The translations under genes and the position numbers were made by a program. Under the pieces are notes generated by a model. It was not told where the DNA came from. It made no database searches and saw nothing but the letters and a program-made list of their open reading frames with translations. A DNA stretch of 51,192 bases from assembly GCA_002307035.1 (NCBI GenBank), contig DBTL01000150.1:1-51192 (forward strand). Direction: 5' to 3'. This DNA comes from Bacteroides sp. UBA1317. Lineage in GTDB: Bacteria; Bacteroidota; Bacteroidia; Bacteroidales; Bacteroidaceae. Shown piece after piece: positions 1 through 8,591 of the stretch (its first letter is position 1; each line of letters opens with the position of its first letter).

Positions 1-258
1 AAACAGCCTCGTGTCGTCTATGATTTCTGGACGCATTCACAAGGTCTAGTAAGTGACACATTAAACTGCAAATTTCTTGATTTTGGATTAGTAAAAGCAT
101 ATGTACCGACATTTGCCGAGCAAACGGTAATAGCCGAACGACTAACTGCTGCCGATATAGAAATAGAACTTGCAAAGCAGAAACTCTCTCACCTCCGCAA
201 TCAAAAGCGCGGACTTATGCAACAGCTATTAACAGGGCAGATCCGTATAACAATATAA
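1..258 (+). CDS. hsdS: Type I restriction specificity subunit HsdS, C-terminal end (partial)
   Basis: The open frame runs in from the left edge and stops with TAA at 256-258, giving 85 residues. It shows the typical end of an HsdS target-recognition half: a short beta-rich piece, then VPTFAEQTVIAERL, then a helical stretch of the form KQKLSHLRNQKRGLMQQLLTGQ. In HsdS this conserved helix acts as the spacer between recognition domains and contacts HsdM. HsdS gives a type I restriction-modification complex its DNA sequence specificity. The rest of the gene, and presumably hsdM, lies to the left. The downstream OLD-like gene starts 11 bases later on the same strand, so the two are probably co-transcribed. 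The family call is firm; the specificity cannot be read from this fragment. Confidence 0.88.
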   Translation, partial: KQPRVVYDFWTHSQGLVSDTLNCKFLDFGLVKAYVPTFAEQTVIAERLTAADIEIELAKQKLSHLRNQKRGLMQQLLTGQIRITI

Positions 259-269
259 AACTAAAAGCC

Positions 270-1808
270 ATGCCTATCAATCCTAACTCAGACAGAGATT
301 TTATAAAAGAATGCAACATTGATGATGTTGCTAAGTTCCCCTTATTTTTTAAACAAATAAAGTTTGAGTCTTTTAGGCATATATCAAACTTAGAGATTAA
401 CTTCATCAATCCTATAACAGTTATTACAGGAAGCAATAAAGCCGGTAAAACAACGATATTATTGTCCATTGCCTGTAGCCACTACAACTTTAAAAGAAGG
501 AATGTAGCAAACGGGAGTTTAGAACGAGCTAGATGGGGAAATACAATGAGGTTTACTTCACAAGACATTCAAAGGAGTGACTGGACTTATCATGTAATAT
601 ACAGAGAAGGAAGAAAAACGCTAAATAAAAGAGGACAACGTAAGGCTGAAACGAAAAAATGGAATGGAGTTGCAAAAAAAGAATCACAAATAGGCACCCC
701 CACAACACACAGACCTGACGGAGGGCGCAATGTTGTTTTAATCGACTTAGAACGAATAATTCCATCCAGAAATTTATCTAGCAGAATCTTCAATCAAACT
801 AAAAATCAATTAGAAATTCAGCTAACCAATTTCTCCGTAAAAAATGAATATTTATCATATGTTTTAGAACAAGAATATTCTATAGGAAGTCTTGTTAAAT
901 CTGCCGATAAGGAAATCTTTATTTATCATAATAGTGAAAACTATTCCAGTTATAACACCGCTTCTGGGGAAGATGTTTTAACCAGAATTATTTCAGATAT
1001 TGTTGATACAGAAAATAACTCTTTGATATTAATAGAAGAATTAGAAATTGGCTTGCATCCTAAAATACAACGTAGATTAATGGATATTATATATCATGAA
1101 TCCAAAAAGAACAACAAACAGTTTATCATAACAACTCATTCAAGTACAATACTTTCCTCAGTAGAGCCCAACTCTAGAATTTATATAGAGAATAATAATG
1201 GAACTTTTAAATCTATCTCAAATATAAGCATTAATGCTTCTTTAAGCAAAATGGATTCTATCTCATACCCATTAATAAATGTCTTTATCGAAGATGATAT
1301 TGCAGAGAAAATAGTAAATAAAGCCATCACCCAAATAGTCAGTACGATCAAAGGGTTTAATAATCTGATAAATCCAATTATCATAGGGTCAGCTGAAGAA
1401 ACCTATAAATGCTTTAAGGTACATCAGCAAACCCATGGTAAAAAGAAAATAAACTGCGGATTTGCCTGTATTCTAGACGGAGATATGAAGAGTAGTCAAG
1501 CAAATAGAGCTTTGCGCTATCCTTCGGAAGATGGGCTTTTCTTTTTATATTCTAATCATTCTCCAGAAAAAATGTTATTAAAAGAATATTTAAATCACCA
1601 TGGGAATACCTCTCTCTCCTATCATGTCAATAGTAATCCACATTGCTTATTTGACAAAATGATCCAAGAAGGAATCTGTTCAACAAAAAAAGATGCCTTT
1701 GATATGTGTTGGGCTGAATTTATATCCAATGATTATGGACAAGAATTCTTTAATCAGCTTCAGACTTTTCTTATAGAAAGATGCAGGTATTTCTCACCTG
1801 GGCTCTAA
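270..1808 (+). CDS. AAA ATPase with TOPRIM-like C-terminus (OLD family-like), embedded in hsd operon
   Basis: This 512-residue protein has an SMC/ABC-like ATPase in its N-terminal two thirds. Visible motifs are a Walker A (GSNKAGKTT, about 54-62), an ABC-signature-like ASGE (231-234), a Walker B (LILIEELE, about 252-259) and an H-loop-like TTHSS (288-292). The C-terminal third opens with VFIEDDIAE (E341) and later has ILDGD (D403, D405). This matches the Glu and DxD pattern of TOPRIM metal sites in OLD-family nucleases. In established families (OLD, GajA, and the split AriA/AriB of PARIS) such ATPase-TOPRIM proteins act in antiphage defence. It sits between hsdS (11-base gap) and the COG2865 gene, all on one strand. 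The ATPase is clear. The TOPRIM reading is inference from short motifs, and the region from about 405 to 512 matches nothing I recognise. Confidence 0.72.
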   Translation: MPINPNSDRDFIKECNIDDVAKFPLFFKQIKFESFRHISNLEINFINPITVITGSNKAGKTTILLSIACSHYNFKRRNVANGSLERARWGNTMRFTSQDIQRSDWTYHVIYREGRKTLNKRGQRKAETKKWNGVAKKESQIGTPTTHRPDGGRNVVLIDLERIIPSRNLSSRIFNQTKNQLEIQLTNFSVKNEYLSYVLEQEYSIGSLVKSADKEIFIYHNSENYSSYNTASGEDVLTRIISDIVDTENNSLILIEELEIGLHPKIQRRLMDIIYHESKKNNKQFIITTHSSTILSSVEPNSRIYIENNNGTFKSISNISINASLSKMDSISYPLINVFIEDDIAEKIVNKAITQIVSTIKGFNNLINPIIIGSAEETYKCFKVHQQTHGKKKINCGFACILDGDMKSSQANRALRYPSEDGLFFLYSNHSPEKMLLKEYLNHHGNTSLSYHVNSNPHCLFDKMIQEGICSTKKDAFDMCWAEFISNDYGQEFFNQLQTFLIERCRYFSPGL

Positions 1809-1910
1809 CGAAATATAGTATTTTCAAGCATAGAAGTAATAATCAGCCAAATCGGAACTTTACTACAATCTAAGAACGAAATTATGATATAACTTAGTAA
1901 ATGCAACAAT

Positions 1911-3605
1911 ATGACAATAGAATATTTAAAGACACTTCGAGAGAGCGAAGATAAAATTGAATTTAAAGAAGCAAAACATAATTTTCCTTTTGCAGGTAGT
2001 GATAAAAAAGACCAAGCAGAAAGACGTAAATGCTATTTAGGATATATTGTTGCTTTTGCAAATGAAGGTGGAGGAGCATTAGTCTTTGGAATGACAGACC
2101 ATATTCCTCATGAAGTAGTAGGCAGTGATTTCGCAAATGGAAAGACAGGCGCACTTCAAGATGAAGTATATAAGCGTCTAGGTATTCGAATCAAACTTAA
2201 TGAACTTTACGAGGGAGATAAAAGAATACTAGTTAGTATAATTCCAAGTAGACCTGTAGGTAAATTAATGAAATATGAAGGAGTGGCATTGATGCGTACT
2301 GGAGAAAGTCTTCGTAATATGAGTGACGAAGAGATGTTTTCGATTCTTTCAGAACAAGAGCCTGACTTTTCTGCTTTAGACTGTTTAGGGCTTACCCTAA
2401 ATGACTTGGATAGTCAGGCTATCCTTACAATGAAAACATCTTATGCAAATAAGCAAAATAACAAAGCCTTTTTGTCACTTACAAATAAGCAGATCCTTTC
2501 AGATCTGAGACTATTAAAAAACGGAAAACTTAATAATGCAGCATTATTGCTTCTAGGGAAAGAAGCAATAATCAACGAAATGCTTCCTCAAGCTAAAATT
2601 ATTTGGGAGTACAGAGATAAGGAAAATCAGATTTATCATGACACACGCTTTGTTATTGCTGATCCAATCTTTCTGGCAATAGATAAATTATGGAATTATA
2701 TAAACCAACCTCTTATTAATAAGAAACACCCTATTCAGCAAGGAGCATATATCTTTGATGTCTATGATTTCAACAAAGAAGTCATTCGTGAAGCAATTCT
2801 TAATGCGGTAGCACATAGAGATTATAGGATAACTAGCGAAGTAGTGATTAAGCAATTTCCAACTAAAATATTAATAACAAATCCAGGAGGATTTCCAAAA
2901 GGAGTAACAGTTGATAATATTCTTACTGTGAGTAGTACACCTCGTTGTAGAATTATCACTGAGGTTCTTGAAAAATGTGGGCTAGTAGAACGTAGTGGAC
3001 AAGGAGTAGACAAGATCTTTTCTATAACTTTAGCAGAAGGAAAAGAGGCTCCGTCGTATCGGGAATCTGACTTATTCCAAGTACTATTAAGTATTCCAAC
3101 AAAAATTAGAGATAAAGCCTTCCATATACTAGTCAATTCTTACATGTACAGTAGCAAAGAACCTATATTGGGTGTTGAACATCTATTGGCCTTATATCAG
3201 ATTAAGACAGAAAACAAAGAAGATATTAGGGAAGACATCATTAAGACATTACATGAAGCTGGAATGATAGAGAGCATAGATGGTAAGATAACAATGGCTG
3301 ATACATATCAAAAGATACTACTTGAAATGAATCCTCTTGGTGATGATCTAATAAGTAATCAAGTAGGTGGTCAAGTAGGTGGTCAAGTAGGTGGTCAAGT
3401 AGGTGGTCAAATAACAGAAGCAAGAAAAAAAGTTTTAGATTTAATTATTCAAGATCCTCATATTAGTAGAAACCAACTAGCTGACAAACTAAAGATTGCA
3501 CCTTCTGCTATTCAAAAACAAATTGAATATCTTCGAAGAAAGGAATATATTAGAAGAGAAGGAAAGACTAATGCTGGTTATTGGATTATTTTAAAAACTA
3601 AATAA
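1911..3605 (+). CDS. AlbA_2-domain, RecG-like ATP-binding protein (COG2865) with GGQV repeat and winged helix
   Basis: This is a 564-residue protein. The N-terminal AlbA_2 (Schlafen-type) domain runs to about residue 130 and includes EFKEAKHNF and IVAFANEGGGALVFGM. The middle carries the HATPase_c_4-like block REAILNAVAHRDY, with NPGGFP and LVERSGQGVDKI after it, at about 290-385. Residues 484-500 are four QVGG units plus a closing Q, encoded by a 12-bp tandem repeat. Residues about 503-564 form a winged helix-turn-helix (ISRNQLADKLKIAPSAIQKQ). COG2865 proteins are annotated as transcriptional regulators or RecG-like helicases and are often found inside type I restriction loci, as here between the OLD-like gene and hsdR. 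Helicase activity is not supported by any motif. Its role could be regulatory or an added defence function. Confidence 0.82.
   Translation: MTIEYLKTLRESEDKIEFKEAKHNFPFAGSDKKDQAERRKCYLGYIVAFANEGGGALVFGMTDHIPHEVVGSDFANGKTGALQDEVYKRLGIRIKLNELYEGDKRILVSIIPSRPVGKLMKYEGVALMRTGESLRNMSDEEMFSILSEQEPDFSALDCLGLTLNDLDSQAILTMKTSYANKQNNKAFLSLTNKQILSDLRLLKNGKLNNAALLLLGKEAIINEMLPQAKIIWEYRDKENQIYHDTRFVIADPIFLAIDKLWNYINQPLINKKHPIQQGAYIFDVYDFNKEVIREAILNAVAHRDYRITSEVVIKQFPTKILITNPGGFPKGVTVDNILTVSSTPRCRIITEVLEKCGLVERSGQGVDKIFSITLAEGKEAPSYRESDLFQVLLSIPTKIRDKAFHILVNSYMYSSKEPILGVEHLLALYQIKTENKEDIREDIIKTLHEAGMIESIDGKITMADTYQKILLEMNPLGDDLISNQVGGQVGGQVGGQVGGQITEARKKVLDLIIQDPHISRNQLADKLKIAPSAIQKQIEYLRRKEYIRREGKTNAGYWIILKTK
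3360..3410 (+). repeat. 12-bp tandem repeat, four units, in coding sequence
   Basis: Four perfect copies of caagtaggtggt lie at 3360-3407, followed by a caa that begins a fifth. They encode Gln-Val-Gly-Gly repeats linking the ATPase-like part of the COG2865 protein to its winged helix. The unit is a multiple of three, so slippage would change linker length without breaking the frame. Confidence 0.95.
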
Positions 3606-3611
3606 GCAGTC

Positions 3612-6600
3612 ATGAATAACATATCCTTCAAAGAAGACCACATAAGTCAGATCCCTGCACTACAGTTATTGCAGAAGTTGGGTTACACTTATCTCTCGCA
3701 AGAGGAGGCATTAGAACTTCGTGGTGGCAAAACCACCAATGTGCTATTGGACGCTGTTTTGCGTAAACAATTGCAGGAAATAAATTCTGAGATTCAGGTA
3801 AGTGGGACAAAGACTTCCTTTTTTTCCGCCCAAAACATTGAGAATGGAGTGGTAGCTATGCGAAATATTGCAATGGATGAAGGTTATATTTCTGCTAATG
3901 AAACGGTTTATAATTTTTTGACGTATGGCAAAGCATTGGAACAAAGCGTAGATGGCGACAAGAAAAGTTATAATCTGCAATACATTGATTGGAAACATCC
4001 TGAACGCAATATCTTTCACGTTACAGAAGAGTTTGTAGTTTGCCGCGCAGGTATGACGGATACATATAGACCGGATATTGTTTTGTTTGTCAATGGCATT
4101 CCTTTGGTGGTTATTGAGTGCAAACGTCCGGATATCAAAGATTCTTTGGAACAAGCTATCTCGCAACATTTACGTAATCAAAAAGAAGATGGTATACGTG
4201 GGTTATATATGTATTCGGCTTTGCTTCTGAGCATTGCCACTTCGTTTGCTTCGTATGCTACAACAGGTACGCCGGAAAAGTTCTGGGCTAAATGGAGAGA
4301 ACAGTTTAGTACTAAAGAAGAAGAGCTAACCCATCAGTCGGAATTATACAAATTAGTGAACCAACCATTAAAAGAAGAGCAGCGTAAGAGGCTCTTTACA
4401 TCCCGTTATCATTATGTAGAAGAGCATTTCAAAGAGATGGCGGTAGCAGTCGTATCTCCTACTCTGCAAGATGAATATCTGTATTGTCTGTGTCGTCCGC
4501 AGCGTTTGCTGGAAATCATATTCAACTTCACTCTTTATGATAATGGTATAAAGAAGGTGGCGCGTTATCAACAATTCTTTGCCGTACAAAAAACAATGGA
4601 TAGAATACGTACAATAGAAGAAGGGAAGAGAAAAGGCGGTGTGATCTGGCACACACAGGGAAGCGGGAAATCATTGACCATGGTGATGCTGGCACAAGCT
4701 ATTGTTTTAGATAAGTCGATTCAGAATCCAAAGATTGTATTGGTGACCGACCGAACAGATTTGGACAGGCAAATAACAGGTACATTTAAGAAATGTGGCA
4801 CGTATGCATTAAATGCTAAAACAGGCGCACATCTGGTAGAATTGTTGGAAAGTACAACAGATGCTGTAATTACAACCATCATTAATAAATTTGAGACTGC
4901 TGTTCGTCGCATAAAGAAACCAATGGAGAGCCACAATATATTTATTCTAATTGATGAAGCACATCGTAGTCAATACGGAGAAATGGCCATAAAGATGCAA
5001 CAAACCTTGCCCAACGCTTGCTGTATTGCTATGACAGGTACTCCTTTGATGAAAAAGGAAAAAAGTACCGCTCTCAAATTCGGTGGGATGATAAGGCCTG
5101 TATATACTGTAGATCAAGCGGTAAAAGATGGAGCGGTAGTTCCTTTGTTGTATGAAGGACGCATTGTACCCCAAACGGTTCACGAAAATGCGATAGATAA
5201 TTATTTTAATATGGTTTGTGAACCATTGACTGACTATCAGCAGGTTGATTTAAAAAAGAAATTCAGCCGGGCCGAACAGCTCAATGAAGCCGAACAACGC
5301 ATTTACGCCATTGCATGGGATATATCACGGCACTTTAGAGATAATTGGCAAGGCACAAAGTTCAAAGGTCAGTTGGTATGTCCTAAAAAACGTATAGCCA
5401 TTAAGTACAAAGAGTTCTTAGATGAAATTGGTATCATTTCTACCGAGGTACTAATTACTTCTCCGGATGACCGTGACGATGAAGATACTGCTTATGGAGA
5501 TACCGGAAGTATGGAAAAGGCTTTTTGGAAAAAAATGATGGATGAACATGGAACACCCAAGAAATATGAAACAAACCTTATCAATCGTTTTAAAAATGCT
5601 GATTCTCCGGAAATAATGATTGTGGTAGATAAGTTGCTGACGGGATTCGATGAACCAAAGAATACAGTGATGTATTTAGATAAGAACCTAACAGATCACA
5701 CCTTGCTTCAAGCGGTTGCTCGTGTAAACAGAGTATGCGATGACAAAGAATTTGGATACATTATCGACTATTATGGTGTGCTGAGTAAACTGAATGATGC
5801 ATTGGGGTTGTATGCTGACTACGATTCTGAAGAGATTACCGATATACAGCAAACATTGATTGATATCAAAGAAGAAATTGCCAAGTTGCCGCAATTATAC
5901 TCTGACCTATGGGGCATATTTAAAGAAATTCCAAACAAACGAGATTTTGAAGCATATAGCCAATTACTCCGCTATGAAGACAAGCGTCAAGATTTCTATG
6001 ATAAACTCACTGCATTTGCCCGTTGTTTGAAAATAGCTCTTTCGTCTGTAGATTTTCATAAAGAAACCAATGAAACAGATATCTGTAAATACAAAGATGA
6101 TTTAACTTTGTTCTTAAAGTTAAGAAGCGCTGTTCAGGAGCGTTATTCGGATGCTATTAATTATAAGCAATTTGAAGGGCAGATTCTAAAGTTGATCAAT
6201 ACACATATTGAAAGTGGAGAGGTGAGAACCATTACTGAGTTGGTAAACATCTTCGATAAAGAAAAATTTGAAGCCGAGGTAGAAAAGATTACAGGAAAAG
6301 CAGCCAAAGCCGATACCATTGCTTCGAGAACGACCAAATACATCAATGAGAAGATGGAAACAGATCCCGCTTTCTATAAAAAATTCTCGGAGATGTTGAA
6401 AGAAACCATCGCCGATTATGAACAAGGACGCATAGATGAAGCTGAGTATTTGAAACGGGTATTGAAACATAAAGAGGAAGTGTTGGCCCATACAGATAAT
6501 GAAATACCGCAAGAGCTGGTTGATAATAATGTGGGTAAAGCATTCTTCGGCTTAAGCCTGGAAGTATATAAATCCATTCAATCAGAACAAAACAATGCTG

Positions 6601-6833
6601 TAGACTGGAAGCAGGTAGCCTTGGAAACTTCATTAGCTTTTGATACTATCATCAAGCCTAGAGTTATTATAGATTGGCAAACAAACACAACATTAATTGG
6701 AAAAATAAAAATAGATTTGGAAGATTTCCTTATTGATGAAATTAAACGTAAATACGATCTTCAACTGACTTTCGAAGATATGGATGCGATCATTGACCAA
6801 TGTGTGGATGTTGCTAAATTATGGTATAAGTAA
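3612..6833 (+). CDS. hsdR: Type I restriction enzyme motor/nuclease subunit HsdR
   Basis: This 1073-residue protein has full HsdR length. The N-terminal PD-(D/E)xK nuclease shows D155, E169 and K171 in RPDIVLF and VVIECKRPD. The SF2 motor follows with Walker A HTQGSGKS near residue 350, DEAH near 447 (ILIDEAHRSQYG), a motif III-like MTGTP, and QAVARVNR as motif VI. The C-terminal helical part binds the HsdM/HsdS core. HsdR translocates DNA and cleaves unmodified DNA far from the recognition site. The ATG lies six bases after the COG2865 stop, and the gene's own stop overlaps the next start as TAATG. No frameshift or missing catalytic residue is visible, so the restriction subunit looks intact. 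Confidence 0.96.
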   Translation: MNNISFKEDHISQIPALQLLQKLGYTYLSQEEALELRGGKTTNVLLDAVLRKQLQEINSEIQVSGTKTSFFSAQNIENGVVAMRNIAMDEGYISANETVYNFLTYGKALEQSVDGDKKSYNLQYIDWKHPERNIFHVTEEFVVCRAGMTDTYRPDIVLFVNGIPLVVIECKRPDIKDSLEQAISQHLRNQKEDGIRGLYMYSALLLSIATSFASYATTGTPEKFWAKWREQFSTKEEELTHQSELYKLVNQPLKEEQRKRLFTSRYHYVEEHFKEMAVAVVSPTLQDEYLYCLCRPQRLLEIIFNFTLYDNGIKKVARYQQFFAVQKTMDRIRTIEEGKRKGGVIWHTQGSGKSLTMVMLAQAIVLDKSIQNPKIVLVTDRTDLDRQITGTFKKCGTYALNAKTGAHLVELLESTTDAVITTIINKFETAVRRIKKPMESHNIFILIDEAHRSQYGEMAIKMQQTLPNACCIAMTGTPLMKKEKSTALKFGGMIRPVYTVDQAVKDGAVVPLLYEGRIVPQTVHENAIDNYFNMVCEPLTDYQQVDLKKKFSRAEQLNEAEQRIYAIAWDISRHFRDNWQGTKFKGQLVCPKKRIAIKYKEFLDEIGIISTEVLITSPDDRDDEDTAYGDTGSMEKAFWKKMMDEHGTPKKYETNLINRFKNADSPEIMIVVDKLLTGFDEPKNTVMYLDKNLTDHTLLQAVARVNRVCDDKEFGYIIDYYGVLSKLNDALGLYADYDSEEITDIQQTLIDIKEEIAKLPQLYSDLWGIFKEIPNKRDFEAYSQLLRYEDKRQDFYDKLTAFARCLKIALSSVDFHKETNETDICKYKDDLTLFLKLRSAVQERYSDAINYKQFEGQILKLINTHIESGEVRTITELVNIFDKEKFEAEVEKITGKAAKADTIASRTTKYINEKMETDPAFYKKFSEMLKETIADYEQGRIDEAEYLKRVLKHKEEVLAHTDNEIPQELVDNNVGKAFFGLSLEVYKSIQSEQNNAVDWKQVALETSLAFDTIIKPRVIIDWQTNTTLIGKIKIDLEDFLIDEIKRKYDLQLTFEDMDAIIDQCVDVAKLWYK

Positions 6834-7528
6834 TGGAGAATACGATTGATTATGGAACTTCTAAAATAGCATTCAACGTTCAATATTCAAATAGGAAGAC
6901 ACTAACAATTGCCGTTTTGCCCAATGGAAACGTAATAGTGAAGGCTCCTGGCGATACAACCATTGAAGCTATTAAGAAGAAAGTACATAAACGGGCATCC
7001 TGGATTATCAAACAACAGCAATATTTCAGGTCTTTTGGAGAAAGAACATCAAAACGAAGATTCATCAGTGGAGAATCTCATTTGTATTTGGGGCGTCAAT
7101 ATCTGTTACGTGTTACAATAGGAAAACCTGATTGCATAAAATATAAGGGACGCTATTTTGAAATAGTTTGTTCATCCAAGTCTAAGGCTAAAGATTTAAT
7201 GAATGATTGGTATCGAGTACATGCAAAAATAAAGTTCGCAGAAATTGCGGAACCGATTATTCAACGATTTCAGCGATACAATGTAGAGCCAACTGTTATT
7301 TATATTCAGGAGATGAATAATCGTTGGGGCAGCTGCACCAACAGTAGGAAAATAATTCTTAATACAGAACTAATTAAAGCAGCTCGCCCTTGTATAGAGT
7401 ATGTTATTACTCATGAGCTTTGTCACCTTATTCATCGGAATCACACAAAGGCGTTTTACGAATTACTGTCTGTTGAGATGCCGGATTGGGAAAGATGGAA
7501 GAATAAATTAGAGCAAACATTAATATAA
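6833..7528 (+). CDS. YgjP-like (DUF45) metallopeptidase linked to hsdR
   Basis: This 231-residue protein has the zinc motif HELCH (194-198), followed by HRNHTKAFYELL, and upstream RWGSC and a conserved basic N-terminal half. These are the hallmarks of the YgjP/DUF45 zincin family. The start ATG shares one base with the hsdR stop (TAATG), which points to translational coupling. Genes of this family are commonly found directly after hsdR in type I loci. Their substrate there is not established; proteolytic control of HsdR has precedent in the ClpXP alleviation of classical type I enzymes, but that link is inference here. The protein has no signal peptide and should be cytoplasmic. It is the last intact gene of the restriction operon. 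Confidence 0.88.
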   Translation: MENTIDYGTSKIAFNVQYSNRKTLTIAVLPNGNVIVKAPGDTTIEAIKKKVHKRASWIIKQQQYFRSFGERTSKRRFISGESHLYLGRQYLLRVTIGKPDCIKYKGRYFEIVCSSKSKAKDLMNDWYRVHAKIKFAEIAEPIIQRFQRYNVEPTVIYIQEMNNRWGSCTNSRKIILNTELIKAARPCIEYVITHELCHLIHRNHTKAFYELLSVEMPDWERWKNKLEQTLI

Positions 7529-7537
7529 AAAAACTAA

Positions 7538-7651
7538 ATGCGAATCAAATTGATTGATAATTATAACCTTTGTCCGAATTGTCACGCTATGCTACATAGA
7601 GGTATAGGCGGATAAACATTAACTATCGAAGAATTGAAACAAAAAAAATAA
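7538..7651 (+). pseudogene. HNH endonuclease C-terminal remnant
   Basis: The frame from 7538 reads NLCPNCHAMLHRGIGG, then a TAA at 7613-7615, then TLTIEELKQKK and a second TAA at 7649-7651. CPNCHAMLHR followed by a LTIEELK tail is the usual end of small HNH endonucleases, where the stop would be a sense codon. The N-terminal part of such a protein is missing. It lies immediately after the metallopeptidase gene, so it is probably the decayed end of a further restriction-linked nuclease gene. The assignment rests on a short stretch. Confidence 0.55.
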
Positions 7652-7660
7652 ATAATAACA

Positions 7661-7846
7661 ATGGAACAAAAAACTTGTAGCGAATGCTCCTTACGAGCAA
7701 AATATGATAAGAACCGCAAATCATTATTGGGACGGTTCTGGCGGTGGCATATCAACTTCTGTCCCGGATGGAAGGCTTATTTCAAGTCGCTTTCTCCTGA
7801 AGAGCAAGCGGAATTGAGAAAGGAATATAATTTCAAGAAATACTAA
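7661..7846 (+). CDS. Small conserved Cys-containing protein, unknown function
   Basis: This 61-residue protein is rich in basic and aromatic residues. It has a CSEC motif at the N-terminus (Cys 6 and 9) and a third cysteine in FCPGWK, suggesting a possible metal or redox site. No signal peptide or membrane segment is seen. The composition and compact motifs (GRFWRWHINFCPGW) look like a real conserved small protein rather than chance coding. It starts ten bases after the HNH remnant and may read from the same transcript. I do not recognise its function. Confidence 0.6.
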   Translation: MEQKTCSECSLRAKYDKNRKSLLGRFWRWHINFCPGWKAYFKSLSPEEQAELRKEYNFKKY

Positions 7847-7928
7847 GCTTCTTAAAGTAGTAAGGCTTAATTCTAGCAGTTATTACACAGAAAATCGGGT
7901 TTAATCCGAATATCTGCGTAAAAATTAC

Positions 7929-7936
7929 TATGTTTG
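7929..7936 (+). promoter_or_regulatory. Candidate -7 box TATGTTTG
   Basis: This is an exact match to the Bacteroidota TAnnTTTG box inside the gap 7847-8122. No good -33 element is evident. It would start a transcript near 7943 that covers a region with nested inverted repeats (8056-8113). Confidence 0.35.
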
Positions 7937-8070
7937 CACTTTACAGCAAAGCATACGCTTACGAATATAACAAAGCAATTCAGTATAATTCCAGCGAACT
8001 ACGGAACATTAACAGCCTCTTTGGCAGGTTCATCACAGTAGCTTCTTTGATTAGAAAATATGCTGAATGA
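7930..8070 (+). CDS. Possible 46-aa small ORF in the 7847-8122 gap
   Basis: An ATG at 7930 opens a 46-codon frame with a plausible protein composition: MFALYSKAYAYEYNK at the start and LFGRFITVASLIRKYAE at the end. The ATG lies inside a candidate -7 box (7929-7936), so that promoter could not make a message containing this start. Translation would need read-through from the genes to the left. The alternative is that the stretch is a short structured RNA: CTGAAT/ATTCAG arms at 8063-8083 sit inside AATATGCT/AGCATATT arms ending near 8113. I cannot choose between these. Confidence 0.25.
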   Translation: MFALYSKAYAYEYNKAIQYNSSELRNINSLFGRFITVASLIRKYAE

Positions 8071-8122
8071 CTAATTTATTCAGTTAGCGGATATGATTAT
8101 TTTCTAAGCATATTCGCTTGTT

Positions 8123-8524
8123 CTATTTAATTGCTGATGAGAAAGTAACATAACCTCCATCGAAATACCCGGTTAATACAGAATATTCAACTTTTACATT
8201 ATTAAAGAGAACTCGGTTATTCGTACTATACACCATAATAATTGAGTTGAAATAGCCTGAAGCCCACAACCAGTCAAATGAATATTTATTAGTCTTCGTC
8301 TGTCCCGTTTTATAAGTGGTGAAGAATTCTGATCCAGTACCATCTTTATTAAACAAAAACTCTTGTTTACACGCTACTCCCATATTGTCAGTAAAAAGAC
8401 TCTCCCATTCTGTTCTGCACAAATAATAGGTAGCCGTACTGCCATCAACAGTTTCATCAGTCGTTTCGCAATTCGATAAAAAGCATACGGCAATTAATAA
8501 AAAAAACGTTCTAGTAAATTTCAT
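8123..8524 (-). CDS. Small lipoprotein, unknown function
   Basis: This 133-residue protein starts with a lipoprotein signal peptide: basic MKFTR, a hydrophobic core, and lipobox LSNC with Cys19. The acidic residues just after the cysteine (CETTDE) suit surface or outer-leaflet sorting in Bacteroidota. The mature part is beta-strand-like with alternating aromatic and polar residues and resembles small lipocalin-like lipoproteins of this phylum. A candidate -7 box (TATCTTTG on the minus strand, 8584-8591) lies about 60 bases upstream. Its neighbour on the right, the Crp-type regulator, is divergent. The specific function is unknown. Confidence 0.65.
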   Translation of the reverse strand: MKFTRTFFLLIAVCFLSNCETTDETVDGSTATYYLCRTEWESLFTDNMGVACKQEFLFNKDGTGSEFFTTYKTGQTKTNKYSFDWLWASGYFNSIIMVYSTNNRVLFNNVKVEYSVLTGYFDGGYVTFSSAIK

Positions 8525-8583
8525 AACAAAAATAATTATTGATACATAAGAGCATTAATCTGATATATATCGTAAACAGTTTA

Positions 8584-8591
8584 CAAAGATA
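8584..8591 (-). promoter_or_regulatory. Candidate -7 box for lipoprotein gene
   Basis: The minus strand reads TATCTTTG, an exact TAnnTTTG match, about 60 bases upstream of the lipoprotein ATG. Confidence 0.5.

Noticed and set aside
3360..3410. Short tandem repeats as a possible CRISPR array
   Set aside because: The units are 12 bases with no spacers and lie in frame in a coding sequence.
3744..4169. 141-codon frame on the minus strand
   Set aside because: It lies opposite hsdR, whose nuclease motifs are encoded in this region on the plus strand.
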